A stretch of DNA of 64,000 bases from Martelella mediterranea. GTDB lineage: Bacteria > Pseudomonadota > Alphaproteobacteria > Rhizobiales > Rhizobiaceae. The translations under genes were made by a program, and so were the position numbers. The stretch lies in assembly GCA_003001975.1 (NCBI GenBank), contig PVUG01000006.1:124001-188000 (forward strand). Direction: 5' to 3'. The notes under the pieces were generated by a model. That model had not been told where the DNA came from, made no database searches, and was given only the letters and a program-made list of their open reading frames with translations. Below are positions 1 through 9,630 of the stretch, piece by piece. Each line of letters opens with the position of its first letter. Position 1 is the stretch's first letter.

Positions 1-19
1 ATGTCGCGGTCTCGTTCAT
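1..19 (-). CDS. Start of a gene following xdhB, probably xdhC (partial)
   Basis: An ATG on the minus strand at 19-17 opens a frame (M-N-E-T-A-T) that leaves the window at its left edge. It lies 5 bases after the xdhB stop codon. In many rhizobia the gene after xdhA and xdhB is xdhC, which inserts sulfurylated molybdenum cofactor into the enzyme, so this is the likeliest identity. Only six codons are visible, so the call rests on position alone. Confidence 0.35.
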
Positions 20-24
20 CGGAC

Positions 25-2370
25 TCACGCCTTCTTCATCCGCTCCACTGCCATCAGCACGCGCTCGGGCGTCGCTGGCGCATCGAGCCTCGGGCACACA
101 CGGTAGTCGGCAATGCTGGCAACGGCCATGGAGATTGCCTCGAGTGCCGAAATCGCCAGCATGAAGGGCGGTTCGCCAACGGCTTTCGAGCGGCCGATGG
201 TCGGTTCGATATTGTCGGAAAAATCGGTCAGTTTCACATTGAAGATTTTCGGCCGGTCAGAGGCGAGCGGGATCTTGTAGGTCGACGGCGCATGGGTGCG
301 CAGCCGCCCCTTGTCGTCCCACCACAATTCCTCCGTCGTCAGCCAGCCGAGCCCCTGCACGAAGCCGCCCTCGATCTGGCCGATGTCGATGGCAGGGTTC
401 AGTGAACGGCCTGCATCGTGGAGGATATCGGTGCGGTCGAACAGATATTCGCCGGTCAGCGTATCGATGGAAACCTCGGTGCAGGCCGCGCCATAGGCGA
501 AATAGTAAAACGGCCGGCCTTTGCCCGCTGCGCGGTCCCAGTGGATTTTCGGGGTCTTGTAAAAACCGGCGGCTGAAAGCTGGATGCGGGCGAAATAGGC
601 GGCCTTGATCAGGTCGGGGAAAGGAATTTCTTCCTTTCCGATGCGCACCCGGTTCGGCAGGAATTCGATCTCCTCCGGCGCAACCTTCCAGTTCTCCGCC
701 GCAAAGGCGACCAGCCGGTCGCGGATCTGCATCGCGCCATTGTACGCGGCCATGCCGTTGAGGTCGGAGCCTGAGGAGGCGGCGGTGGCCGACGTGTTCG
801 GCACCTTGCCGGTCGTCGTTGCGGTGATCTTCACCCGTTCGAGATCGATCTGGAACACGTCGGCGACGACCTGCGCCACCTTGATGTAAAGCCCCTGACC
901 CATCTCCGTGCCGCCGTGATTGAGCTGCACCGAGCCGTCCTGATAGACATGAACCAGCGCGCCGGCCTGGTTGAAGGCGGTCATGGTGAAAGAAATGCCG
1001 AATTTTACCGGCGTCAGCGCGATGCCCTTCTTGATCACCGGACTGGTCTTGTTGAAATCGATGATGGCCTGACGGCGGGCGCGGTAATCGGACGAGGCTT
1101 CCAGCTCCTCGACCACGCGCAGGATGATATTGTCCTCCACCGTCTGGTGGTACGGCGTCACATCCCGGCCGGAGCCGTTGGGTCCGTAGAAATTGGCCTT
1201 GCGGATATCGAGCGGGTCCTTGCCGAGCGCATAGGCGATTTCCTCGACGATCCGCTCGCCCGCAAGCATGCCCTGCGGCCCGCCAAAACCGCGATAGGCG
1301 GTGTTCGAGCAGGTATGCGTCTTCAGCGGGCGCGAGACCATGTGGACGTTGGGAAAATAATACGAGCTGTCGGCGTGAAACAGCGTGCGGTCGGTCACCG
1401 GGCCGGAAAGGTCGGAGGAAAAGCCGCAGCGCGCCGCAAAGGTCGCGTCGACCGCTTCGATGACGCCGTCATCGTCAAAACCGACATCATAGAACGCCAC
1501 GAAATCGTGGCGCTTGCCGGTGATCATCATGTCTTCGTCGCGGTCGGGCCGCACCTTGATGGCGCGGTTCAGCTTTTTCGCGGCCAGTGCCGCAATCGCG
1601 GCAAAGCCGTTGCCCTGGGTTTCCTTGCCGCCGAAGCCGCCGCCCATGCGCCGCTGGTAAACGGTGACGGCGTTCGACGGGATATCGAGCACATGGCCGA
1701 CAATATGCTGGATTTCGCTTGGATGCTGGGTCGAAGACCAGACGGCAACCTCGTCATCCTCGCCGGGAATGGCGAGCGCGATCTGGCTTTCCAGATAAAA
1801 ATGCTCCTGCCCGCCGATCTCCATCTCGCTTGTGATCCGCCGCGGCGCGGATTTGAGCGCGCCCTGCGCATCGCCGCGCTTGAGCGTCATCGGCGTGATG
1901 ACATTGGGCGCATCATTGGCCAGCGCATCACGCACATTGGTCCAGTAGGGCAGGTCCTCATAGGTGATGTCGGCAAGCCCTGCTGCCGCACGCGCCTGAT
2001 GCCGGGTCTCGGCAATCACCGCGAACATGATCTGCCCGTGATATTCGACCTCCGTATTGGCAAACAGCGGCTCGTCGTGATGGCCGCCCGAGGAAATGTC
2101 GTTGATGCCCGGTACATCCCGTGCCGAAAGCACCGTCACCACGCCGGGGGCTTTTTTCACGGCGGAAAGGTCCATGGCGGTGATCCGCGCATGCGGCCGG
2201 TCGGAAAGGCCAAGGCCGACATGCAGCAGGCCGGCGGGTTCGGGAATGTCATCGATATATTCAGCGGTGCCGGCCACATGCTTGTGGGCGGAATCGTGCA
2301 CGCGCGCCTCGTGCATGCCGCCTGAAATCCCGGCTTTCGGCGAAAGCGCGTCATTGGTCTGCTTGTCCAT
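25..2370 (-). CDS. xdhB: Xanthine dehydrogenase, molybdopterin-binding large subunit
   Basis: 781 aa, the usual length for a separate bacterial XdhB. It oxidises hypoxanthine and xanthine to urate at a molybdenum centre, passing electrons to the Fe-S/FAD subunit XdhA in the cytoplasm. The molybdopterin-contact motif GGGFGGKE lies at residues 243-250, and KAVGEPPF near the C-terminus carries the expected general-base glutamate (E733). The RGFGGPQG loop is also present. The gene starts one base after the xdhA stop codon, so the two are surely cotranscribed. The start is an ATG at 2370-2368. Substrate specificity among this family cannot be proven from sequence, but the pairing with a two-domain XdhA favours xanthine. 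Confidence 0.95.
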   Translation of the reverse strand: MDKQTNDALSPKAGISGGMHEARVHDSAHKHVAGTAEYIDDIPEPAGLLHVGLGLSDRPHARITAMDLSAVKKAPGVVTVLSARDVPGINDISSGGHHDEPLFANTEVEYHGQIMFAVIAETRHQARAAAGLADITYEDLPYWTNVRDALANDAPNVITPMTLKRGDAQGALKSAPRRITSEMEIGGQEHFYLESQIALAIPGEDDEVAVWSSTQHPSEIQHIVGHVLDIPSNAVTVYQRRMGGGFGGKETQGNGFAAIAALAAKKLNRAIKVRPDRDEDMMITGKRHDFVAFYDVGFDDDGVIEAVDATFAARCGFSSDLSGPVTDRTLFHADSSYYFPNVHMVSRPLKTHTCSNTAYRGFGGPQGMLAGERIVEEIAYALGKDPLDIRKANFYGPNGSGRDVTPYHQTVEDNIILRVVEELEASSDYRARRQAIIDFNKTSPVIKKGIALTPVKFGISFTMTAFNQAGALVHVYQDGSVQLNHGGTEMGQGLYIKVAQVVADVFQIDLERVKITATTTGKVPNTSATAASSGSDLNGMAAYNGAMQIRDRLVAFAAENWKVAPEEIEFLPNRVRIGKEEIPFPDLIKAAYFARIQLSAAGFYKTPKIHWDRAAGKGRPFYYFAYGAACTEVSIDTLTGEYLFDRTDILHDAGRSLNPAIDIGQIEGGFVQGLGWLTTEELWWDDKGRLRTHAPSTYKIPLASDRPKIFNVKLTDFSDNIEPTIGRSKAVGEPPFMLAISALEAISMAVASIADYRVCPRLDAPATPERVLMAVERMKKA

Positions 2371-2371
2371 A

Positions 2372-3835
2372 TTACGCCTCCTCCCGCTCGAAACGGATGA
2401 GTTCCTGCTGGCTTCCGCCGGTTTCCAGCAGCAGGCGGGAGAGCAGGTTTTTCGCCGCCAGCATGCGGTAGGCGGCGGTCGCGCGCATATCCGTCATCGG
2501 CTGGTAATCGCTTTCAAAAGCGGGGCGCGCCGCTTCAACGGTTTCGCTAGTCCATGGCTTGCCGGCAAGGGCTGCTTCCACATGGGGCGCGCGCTTGGGC
2601 GTGCCGGCCATGCCGCCATAGGCGATGCGGATTTTCTCAACCGTGCCGTCGGCAGTCAGCTGAAGACAGAACGCCCCGCAAAGCGCGGAAATATCCTCCT
2701 CGCGGCGCTTGGAGACCTTGTAGACGGCGTAATGCGCATCTAAGGCAGGCTTCGGCACGGTGAGGCTGAGCACGAATTCGCCCGGCCGCCGGTCCTGCTT
2801 GCCGTAGTCGAGGAAATAGTCCTCAAGCGCGATCGAGCGCGTGCCATTCTGAGATTGCAGCGTCAGCGTGGCGTTGAGCGCGATCAGGGCGGGCGGGGTG
2901 TCGCCGACCGGCGAACCGTTGGCGACATTGCCGCCGATGGTGCCCATATTGCGCACCTGCTCGCCGCCGATCCGGTCGATCAGCCGGGCAAAGGCGGGGA
3001 TTGCTTTTGCAAGGGCCGGAAACGCCTCGGTATAGGTCACGCCTGCGCCGATGATGATGCTTTTTTCCGTTTCGGTGATCGTCTGCAGTTCTTCCAGATG
3101 GTTGATGAACACCATCGGGTTGAGGGCGCGCATCTGCTTGGTGACCCACAATCCGACATCGGTCGAACCGGCAACGATGGTGGCATCGCGATATTCGGCA
3201 AGCACATCGGCGAGGGCTGTGGCGGAGCCCGGAATGATGGCGCGCGATGTCGCGTCGCCGATCACGATGGTCTCATCGCTCTTCATTGCGGCAAGCTGCG
3301 TCATGACGCTGTCGCGTTCGCGCGCAATCGCATCGAAGGCGGCATCGGGGCGGGTGGCGGAAGCCGTTTCCGCCGCCTTGATGATCGGCTCGTAACCGGT
3401 GCAGCGACAGAGATTGCCCTGTAGCCCCTTTTCAATCGCCCGGCGTGACGGCTTTTCGTTTTCCATCCACAGCGCATAGAGCGACATCACGATACCCGGC
3501 GTGCAGAAGCCGCATTGTGAGCCGTTCATATCGACCATGGCCTGCTGGACGGGGTGCAGTGCACCGTCCTTTGCCGCCAGATGCTCGATCGTGACGACAT
3601 GGGTCGCGTTCAGGGAGGCGGTGAAGCGGATGCAGGAATTGACCGTCTCATAGACCAGCCGGCCGCGCGTCAGCCTGCCGACGAGCACCGTGCAGGCGCC
3701 GCAATCGCCCTCCGCGCAGCCTTCCTTGGAGCCGGTCAGGCGACGCTCCAGGCGCAGATAGTCAAGCAGGGTTTCAGACGGCGAGAACCTGTCACGCGTC
3801 ACTTCCCTGTCGTTCAGGATGAACCGTATCGTCAT
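2372..3835 (-). CDS. xdhA: Xanthine dehydrogenase, Fe-S/FAD small subunit
   Basis: 487 aa. The N-terminal plant-type 2Fe-2S domain has Cys40, Cys45, Cys48 and Cys68. The second 2Fe-2S domain has Cys108, Cys111, Cys143 and Cys145. A central FAD-binding domain with a VAGSTDVG loop and a C-terminal CO-dehydrogenase flavoprotein-like domain follow. This is the standard bacterial XdhA order. It moves electrons from the molybdenum site of XdhB to NAD+. It sits 33 bases after the 3-hydroxybutyrate dehydrogenase gene and directly before xdhB, matching the bdhA-xdhA2-xdhB2 operon known from Sinorhizobium meliloti. Confidence 0.95.
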   Translation of the reverse strand: MTIRFILNDREVTRDRFSPSETLLDYLRLERRLTGSKEGCAEGDCGACTVLVGRLTRGRLVYETVNSCIRFTASLNATHVVTIEHLAAKDGALHPVQQAMVDMNGSQCGFCTPGIVMSLYALWMENEKPSRRAIEKGLQGNLCRCTGYEPIIKAAETASATRPDAAFDAIARERDSVMTQLAAMKSDETIVIGDATSRAIIPGSATALADVLAEYRDATIVAGSTDVGLWVTKQMRALNPMVFINHLEELQTITETEKSIIIGAGVTYTEAFPALAKAIPAFARLIDRIGGEQVRNMGTIGGNVANGSPVGDTPPALIALNATLTLQSQNGTRSIALEDYFLDYGKQDRRPGEFVLSLTVPKPALDAHYAVYKVSKRREEDISALCGAFCLQLTADGTVEKIRIAYGGMAGTPKRAPHVEAALAGKPWTSETVEAARPAFESDYQPMTDMRATAAYRMLAAKNLLSRLLLETGGSQQELIRFEREEA

Positions 3836-3868
3836 CGAGATTCCTTCAGAAATATCCGGAGGCCGGCG

Positions 3869-4645
3869 TTATTGCGCGGTCCAGCCGCCGTCAATCGAAA
3901 TATGGGTGCCGGTAACCTGGCAGGCGGCATCGCTGGCAAGATAAAGCGCTGCGGCGGCAATCTGCTCGACGGTCACGAATTGCTTGGTCGGCTGGGCGGC
4001 GAGCAGAACATCGGTTTTCACCTGTTCTTCCGTCAGGCCGCGCGCCTTTGCGGTATCCGGGATCTGTTTTTCCACCAGCGGGGTCAGCACATAGCCGGGA
4101 CAGATGGCGTTGACCGTGATGTTGTCGCGGGCAAGCTCCAGCGCCACTGTTTTCGTCAGCCCCATCATGCCGTGTTTTGCCGCCACATAGGCGGATTTGA
4201 ACGGCGAGGCGACCAGTCCGTGGGCGGAAACCAGATTGATGATCCGCCCGTGGCCCGCCTTCTTCATCAGCGGAACCGCATGATGGATCGTGTGGTAGGA
4301 ACTTGTCAGATTGATGGCGATAATCTGGTCCCACTTTTCCGGCGGAAAATCCTCGATTGCGCTGACATGCTGGACACCGGCATTGTTGACCAGCACGTCG
4401 AGACTGCCGAAGGTGCGTTCGGCGGTGGCGATCAGGTCTGCGATCTCGTCCGGCTTGGTCATGTCGGCGGGGTGATAGATCACGGAACCGTCGCCGATGC
4501 TGCCGATGCGCTCGACCGCCTGGTTGATGGCTTCTTCCGTTCCGAAACCGTTGATGACGAGATTGTCGCCCTCTTTGGCAAAGCCTTCGGCGATGCCGAG
4601 GCCGATGCCGCTTGTCGAGCCGGTCACCACTACAGTGCGTGCCAT
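3869..4645 (-). CDS. bdhA: D-3-hydroxybutyrate dehydrogenase (SDR family)
   Basis: 258 aa classical short-chain dehydrogenase. The cofactor motif TGSTSGIGLG sits at the N-terminus, followed by NNAG and the catalytic Ser with Tyr-x3-Lys (YVAAK). The C-terminal part resembles 3-hydroxybutyrate dehydrogenase, which interconverts 3-hydroxybutyrate and acetoacetate during polyhydroxybutyrate use. The frame stays open far upstream, but the conserved N-terminus begins at the ATG at 4645. The position directly before xdhA supports the bdhA assignment. Specificity within the SDR family is inferred from overall resemblance and context. Confidence 0.88.
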   Translation of the reverse strand: MARTVVVTGSTSGIGLGIAEGFAKEGDNLVINGFGTEEAINQAVERIGSIGDGSVIYHPADMTKPDEIADLIATAERTFGSLDVLVNNAGVQHVSAIEDFPPEKWDQIIAINLTSSYHTIHHAVPLMKKAGHGRIINLVSAHGLVASPFKSAYVAAKHGMMGLTKTVALELARDNITVNAICPGYVLTPLVEKQIPDTAKARGLTEEQVKTDVLLAAQPTKQFVTVEQIAAAALYLASDAACQVTGTHISIDGGWTAQ

Positions 4646-4894
4646 GATTGTCCTGCCATTCCCGTTTGTTGTTGTTTGTGATTTTCGAGAAAGGGTATGC
4701 GCAAACCGGAAGCCATGCAATTGCCTGCATGCGGTGACAGGCCAAAGAAATGCACCGATTGCGGCGAATGGTGTTGCGGCTTGTCGGCGGGTGTGAACAC
4801 AGCGTTTCAAAAGCGGCAACGCACGATCCCGTGACTTGGGTGCCCCGATGCGCCATATCAGGGCAAACCGCACCCGACGCGAAAGGACGATCTG

Positions 4895-5941
4895 ATGGAA
4901 CTGGGCGTATTCACATTTGCCGATGTCGATCCCGCAAACGGCGTTGATCGCGGCCGCGAAGCCGAACGCCGCATGAAGGACCTGATGGAAGAAATCCGGC
5001 TTGCCGATGCGGTCGGGATCGATGTGTTCGGTGTCGGCGAACATCACCGCGTCGACTATCTGGTCTCCTCGCCGGCCACGGTTCTGGCAGGCGCTGCGAC
5101 GGTGACGGAGAATATCCGGCTGACGAGCGCGGTCTCGATCCTCTCGTCCGATGATCCGGTGCGCGTGTTCCAGCAGTTTTCCTCCGTCGACCTGCTGTCT
5201 TCCGGTCGGGCGGAGATCATGGCGGGGCGCGGTTCGTTCATCGAGAGCTTTCCGCTGTTCGGCTATCCGCTGGAAGCCTATGACGAACTGTTTTCCGAAA
5301 AGCTCGACCTGCTGTTGAAAATCCGCGAAAACGAGAAGGTGACATGGTCGGGCCGGACCCGCGCGCCGCTGAACGACCTCGCCGTCTATCCACGCCCGGT
5401 GCAGGATCCGCTGCCGGTGTGGATCGCCGCCGGCGGCACGCCGCAGTCGATGGCGCGCGCCGGTTTTCTCGGCCTGCCGCTGATCATCGCCATTCTCGGC
5501 GGTCAACCGCGCCGTTTTGCGCCGCTGTTCGATATCTACCGTCAGGCCGGCGAGCAGGCCGGTCATGATCCGGCAAAGCTGAAGCGCGGCATTTCCGTGC
5601 ACGGGTTTCTGGCTGATACGGCCGAAGAAGCCGCCGATATCTTTTTCGAGCCACAAAAGGCCGTCATGGACAGGCTTGGGCGCGAACGCGGCTGGGCGCC
5701 GCAAAGCCGGGCGCAGTTCGATGCCTCGATGGGCCCGGAAGGTGCACTGTTCGTCGGCGGGCCGGAGGATCTGGCGAAGAAGATCGTTGCGCACCAGCGT
5801 ATCTTCGGTCTCGACCGGTTCATGATTCAGTTCGCCGTCGGGCTTGTGCCGCAACGCGAAGTGTTGCATGCCATCGAGCTGTTCGGCACAAAGGTCGCGC
5901 CGATGGTGCGCGAAATGCTGGCCGATGGTGAACCGGTTTAG
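4895..5941 (+). CDS. LLM-class flavin-dependent oxidoreductase
   Basis: 348 aa, a bacterial luciferase-like (alpha/beta barrel) monooxygenase. Family features seen are the GVGEHHR segment near residue 46, the SAVSILSSDDPVRVFQQ strand-loop, and the AAGGTPQSM segment. Enzymes of this family use reduced flavin to oxidise diverse small molecules, and the substrate cannot be read from sequence. A good ribosome binding site (GAAAGGA) lies upstream of the ATG. The gene is divergent from bdhA with 249 bases between them, and 26 bases separate it from the methionine aminopeptidase gene downstream, so the latter two may be cotranscribed. Confidence 0.85.
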   Translation: MELGVFTFADVDPANGVDRGREAERRMKDLMEEIRLADAVGIDVFGVGEHHRVDYLVSSPATVLAGAATVTENIRLTSAVSILSSDDPVRVFQQFSSVDLLSSGRAEIMAGRGSFIESFPLFGYPLEAYDELFSEKLDLLLKIRENEKVTWSGRTRAPLNDLAVYPRPVQDPLPVWIAAGGTPQSMARAGFLGLPLIIAILGGQPRRFAPLFDIYRQAGEQAGHDPAKLKRGISVHGFLADTAEEAADIFFEPQKAVMDRLGRERGWAPQSRAQFDASMGPEGALFVGGPEDLAKKIVAHQRIFGLDRFMIQFAVGLVPQREVLHAIELFGTKVAPMVREMLADGEPV

Positions 5942-5967
5942 AAAACAAGAGCTGCGGAAGGGCCTCG

Positions 5968-6729
5968 ATGATCGTCAAAACAGAAGAAGAACTTCAGGCC
6001 CTGAAGGAAATCGGCCGCATCTGCGCGACGGCAATCGAGGTGATGTCGAAGGCGCTGGAGCCCGGCATTACCACGCTCGAACTCGACCGGATCGGACGCA
6101 AATTTCTTGACGACAACGGCGCGCAGTCTGCGCCCGAAGTCACCTATCAGTTTCCCGGCGCCACCTGCATTTCGGTCAATGAGGAAGTCGCCCACGGTAT
6201 TCCCGGCGACCGGGTGATTGCCGCCGGCGATCTCGTCAACATCGACGTTTCGGCCGAGAAAAACGGGTTTTTCTCCGATACCGGCGCATCCTTTGCGGTG
6301 CCGCCGGTTTCCAGCAAGGTCAAACGTCTGTGCCGCGATGGCAGGCGGGCGATGTGGGCCGGGATCAATCAGGTCAAACCCGGCGGCGAATTTGCCGATA
6401 TCGGCAATGCCGTCGGCGCCTTTGCCAGGAAAAACCGCTATTCGCTGATCCGCAATCTTGCAAGCCACGGCATCGGCCGCTCGCTTCACGAGGAGCCCGG
6501 CGAGATTTCCACCTGGCCCGATTCCGGTGAACGCCGCCGCATTGCAGAGGGCCACGTCTTCACCGTGGAGCCGTTCCTGTCGCTTGGCGGCGAGTTTGCC
6601 GAGGAAGAGGAAGATCAGGACTGGGTGCTCTACTCCATCCCGCAGGCGCTCACGGTGCAATTCGAACACACGCTTGTTGCAACGCGTAACGGGCCGGTGG
6701 TCCTAACGCTTCCCGACGGCGAACGATGA
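5968..6729 (+). CDS. map: Methionine aminopeptidase, type I
   Basis: 253 aa. It removes the initiator methionine from new proteins. The metal-binding residues of the family are visible: Asp in VNIDVS, Asp in FSDTG, His in ASHGIGRSLHEEP, Glu in FTVEPFL and Glu in QFEHTL. An AAGGG ribosome binding site precedes the ATG. It lacks an N-terminal zinc or SH3 extension, as expected for type Ia. Many alphaproteobacteria carry more than one map gene, so this may be a second copy rather than the essential one. Confidence 0.92.
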   Translation: MIVKTEEELQALKEIGRICATAIEVMSKALEPGITTLELDRIGRKFLDDNGAQSAPEVTYQFPGATCISVNEEVAHGIPGDRVIAAGDLVNIDVSAEKNGFFSDTGASFAVPPVSSKVKRLCRDGRRAMWAGINQVKPGGEFADIGNAVGAFARKNRYSLIRNLASHGIGRSLHEEPGEISTWPDSGERRRIAEGHVFTVEPFLSLGGEFAEEEEDQDWVLYSIPQALTVQFEHTLVATRNGPVVLTLPDGER

Positions 6730-6859
6730 TCTTTTTGCAGGTTGCGTTGCACAATGCTTCCGCCCACCTGAACAATGTTTAATTTCTCTTTTGAACGGTT
6801 TTTGCCATAGATGGGCGTAGAAACCCTTTTTTAGCGCGCTTTTTCGGAAGGCCAGCTCC

Positions 6860-8131
6860 TTGTTTCAGTCGTTTTTTCCAAAGCCCAAACTGTTTTTTGC
6901 CTCTGCTGTCTTATGGTCTCTCCTGGGGATTCTGCTCTGGTACACGGTCATGCGGGAGGTCGGGGTCAGTATGGGCTTTGCGCCTTATCCGCAAGGCGAA
7001 CAGCCGATCGGGCTTGCCCATTTCGTCGCGCCGGATTTCCTCTGGTTTTATATCTACTACGCGGTTTTCACGGTCACATTCGGTATTTTCTGGTGGTTTT
7101 TCGGTGATAATCACAAATGGCAGGCCTGGTCGGTCTGGGGCTCGTCGCTGATCATCTTCGTTACCTATTTCTCGGTGCAGATTTCGGTCGCGATCAACAA
7201 CTGGCGGCGGCCTTTCGGGGATACGCTGCAGGCCGCGCTTGAGGGCAATCAGGGCATTACCGAGGGCGATTTCTATTCCCTGATGCTGGTCTTCTTCCAG
7301 ATCACCTCGCTCAGCATCATCATCTTCATCGTGTCGCGCTTCTTCATCAGCCACTATATCTTCCGCTGGCGCACAGCGATGAATGACTACTACACCGGCA
7401 TGTGGGATCGGGTCCGCCACATTGAGGGCGCCTCGCAGCGTGTGCAGGAAGATACGATGCGCTTTGCCTCGATCATGGAGGGTTTGGGCGTTTCCATCAT
7501 CGATTCGGTGATGACGCTGATCGCCTTCCTGCCGGTCCTGTTCTCGCTCTCAGGCTATGTGACGCATCTGCCGATCATCGGCGAAATTCCCGCGCCGCTT
7601 TTCAATGCGGCGATCTTCTGGTCGCTGTTCGGAACGGTGCTGCTTGCGGTCGTCGGCATCAAGCTGCCGGGGCTTGAATTCCGCAACCAGCGTGTTGAGG
7701 CCGCCTATCGTAAGGAACTGGTCTATGGCGAGGATCATGAAGACAGGGCCGATCCGATCACGCTCCGCGAACTTTTCACCAATGTGCGGCGCAACTATTT
7801 CCGGCTCTACCTGCACTACACCTATTTCAACCTGTTCCGCAGTCTCTACCTTCAGGCCGACAACATCTTCGCGTATTTCATTCTCGTGCCGACCATGGTC
7901 GCAGGGAAAATCACCTACGGCATCGTTCAGCAGATCCTGACGGCCTTCGGCCAGGTTTCGAGTTCGTTCCAGTATCTGGTTTTGTCCTGGACGACGATTA
8001 TCGAGCTGATTTCGATCTACAAACGTCTGAAGGCCTTTGAAGCCGCAATCTTCGGCATGGACCTGCCTGAGATCGACCGCGAGGATTATCAGGAACCGGG
8101 CGGTACGGTGGCCGATACGCAAACCGACTGA
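6860..8131 (+). CDS. bacA: BacA/SbmA family peptide transporter
   Basis: 423 aa inner-membrane protein with multiple hydrophobic segments. The N-terminus ([13 protein letters not shown]) closely resembles rhizobial BacA. The family imports proline-rich and NCR peptides by proton-driven transport, and in rhizobia it is required for chronic host infection and for very-long-chain fatty acid modification of lipid A. The start codon is TTG at 6860, supported by a GGAAGG ribosome binding site about 8 bases upstream and by the conserved N-terminus. In the 130 bases before it, a GGG/CCC stem followed by six T residues (around 6815-6835) could end the map transcript. Confidence 0.93.
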   Translation: MFQSFFPKPKLFFASAVLWSLLGILLWYTVMREVGVSMGFAPYPQGEQPIGLAHFVAPDFLWFYIYYAVFTVTFGIFWWFFGDNHKWQAWSVWGSSLIIFVTYFSVQISVAINNWRRPFGDTLQAALEGNQGITEGDFYSLMLVFFQITSLSIIIFIVSRFFISHYIFRWRTAMNDYYTGMWDRVRHIEGASQRVQEDTMRFASIMEGLGVSIIDSVMTLIAFLPVLFSLSGYVTHLPIIGEIPAPLFNAAIFWSLFGTVLLAVVGIKLPGLEFRNQRVEAAYRKELVYGEDHEDRADPITLRELFTNVRRNYFRLYLHYTYFNLFRSLYLQADNIFAYFILVPTMVAGKITYGIVQQILTAFGQVSSSFQYLVLSWTTIIELISIYKRLKAFEAAIFGMDLPEIDREDYQEPGGTVADTQTD

Positions 8132-8224
8132 TCGTCAGGGAATGCTGCGGTTGAAGCGACTTCAAACCGCATCGTTTCAGGCTTATTGTGAGCATGGTTT
8201 TTGCGCCTTCAGGGGGATAGCGCC

Positions 8225-8812
8225 ATGATCATGCTCATCATTGCCGTACTGATTTTCACAGGCATTCATCTCGTTCACACCTTCGCACCGGACTTTCGCC
8301 GGACGATGATCGATCGTCTCGGGGAAAACGCCTGGAGGGGTGTCTTCTCTGTCGCAGCGCTTGCCGCGCTCGTTTTCATGATCTTCGCCTTCGCTCATGC
8401 CCGCCGGCAGGGCATTGTTCTTTATACGCCGCCGTTCTGGATGGCGCATATCACTGTCCTTTTGATGCTGGTCGCGATGATCTGTCTTTCCGCGAGTTTC
8501 TTTCCGCCGGGGCGTATTGCGTCCATGGCCAAGCACCCGATGGTACTGTCGGTGAAGATCTGGGCCTTTGCCCATCTGCTGGCCAATGGCGAGGCGGCCT
8601 CCGTCATCCTGTTTGCAGGCCTGCTCATCTGGGCGGTGATCCTTCGTATTTCGCTGGCGCGCAGGGAACGGGCGGGGCATTACAGCCGCAAACCCTTCGT
8701 CTCGGCGCGCTATGATGCCTATGCCTTTGTGCTCGGGATTGCGCTTTGGGGCCTGTTCATCTGGAAGCTTCATGTCTGGCTGATCGGCGTTCCGGTTTCG
8801 CTTGGCATGTGA
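8225..8812 (+). CDS. NnrU family membrane protein
   Basis: 195 aa, with about five or six hydrophobic segments and the NnrU N-terminal pattern (FTGIHLVHTFAPDFR). NnrU-like proteins occur near nitrite and nitric oxide reduction genes and are related to the 15-cis-zeta-carotene isomerase family. Their biochemical role in bacteria is unclear. The start at 8225 is chosen because AGGGGG lies 7 bases upstream. No denitrification genes are near it here, so a role in nitrogen oxide metabolism is only a family-level suggestion. Confidence 0.85.
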   Translation: MIMLIIAVLIFTGIHLVHTFAPDFRRTMIDRLGENAWRGVFSVAALAALVFMIFAFAHARRQGIVLYTPPFWMAHITVLLMLVAMICLSASFFPPGRIASMAKHPMVLSVKIWAFAHLLANGEAASVILFAGLLIWAVILRISLARRERAGHYSRKPFVSARYDAYAFVLGIALWGLFIWKLHVWLIGVPVSLGM

Positions 8813-8930
8813 AAATCGCTGATCCAGCGCAATATCGCCATGCCGGGGCGGCTTTTGCTCTTACAACGGACGGAAAAAACGGTTAGAAGGCCCGGCACTG
8901 GACCAAGGAAAATCGCGCCGGAGTGACGGA

Positions 8931-9611
8931 ATGGCAAATCAGGACGACAGTTTTATCCGCGAGGTGAACGAGGAACTGCGCTCCGACAGGATGAAGGACG
9001 CATGGCGGCGTTTCGGACGCTATCTCATCGCGCTTGCCGTCCTGCTCGTCGTCGGAACCGCGGGCTGGCGCGGCTATGAATACTGGCAGGCGCGCGAGGC
9101 AGCCCAGTCCGGTGACGTGTTCCTGACCGCGCTGAACCAGATCGATGCCGGTAATCTCGATGCTGCCGAAGAAACGCTGGCCCAGCTTGAAGCCGAAGGA
9201 CACGGTTCCTATCCGGTTCTGGCGGAACTGCGTTCGGCCACCCTGCTTTCCGAAGCCGGCGATACGGCAGCGGCCGTTTCGGCCTTCTCCTCCATCGGCA
9301 AGGATCGCAGCGTGCCCGAAGCAATCCGCGATGCCGCGAAGCTGCGCGCCGGCTGGCTTCTGGTCGATACCGGCACCTATGCGCAGGTTTCCGCCGAAGT
9401 CGAAGCGCTTGCCAATGACGGCAATCCGTTCCGCTTTTCCGCGCGTGAAATTCTTGGTCTTTCGGCCTACGGGCATCAGGATTACGATCGTGCGCAGCAA
9501 TGGTTCGAGGAAATTGCCAATGATCCGGAAGCGCCGCGCAATGCGTTGAACCGTGCACAGATCCTGCTCGAGGTCATGGCTGCCGACGGCGAAATCCAGG
9601 ATGCCGGCTAG
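8931..9611 (+). CDS. YfgM-like tetratricopeptide repeat membrane protein
   Basis: 226 aa. A short cytoplasmic N-terminus (about 27 residues) is followed by one membrane segment (about 28-46), then a helical TPR-like region rich in Ala and Glu. This is the architecture of YfgM, an ancillary SecYEG-associated protein that works with periplasmic chaperones. In E. coli the order is yfgM-bamB-der. Here der follows directly, 19 bases downstream, with no bamB between. The call rests on architecture and on the neighbour. Confidence 0.82.
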   Translation: MANQDDSFIREVNEELRSDRMKDAWRRFGRYLIALAVLLVVGTAGWRGYEYWQAREAAQSGDVFLTALNQIDAGNLDAAEETLAQLEAEGHGSYPVLAELRSATLLSEAGDTAAAVSAFSSIGKDRSVPEAIRDAAKLRAGWLLVDTGTYAQVSAEVEALANDGNPFRFSAREILGLSAYGHQDYDRAQQWFEEIANDPEAPRNALNRAQILLEVMAADGEIQDAG

Positions 9612-9630
9612 GCCGGCCCGCGAGGACATA

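Noticed and set aside
916-2325. 469-codon open frame opposite xdhB
   Set aside because: High GC content keeps the antisense frame open. The translation has no recognisable domain, while the xdhB strand shows all catalytic motifs.
4646-5869. Upstream extension of the 3-hydroxybutyrate dehydrogenase frame to 666 codons
   Set aside because: The extension runs opposite the flavin oxidoreductase gene and has no SDR-like or other domain; the SDR start at 4645 is clear.
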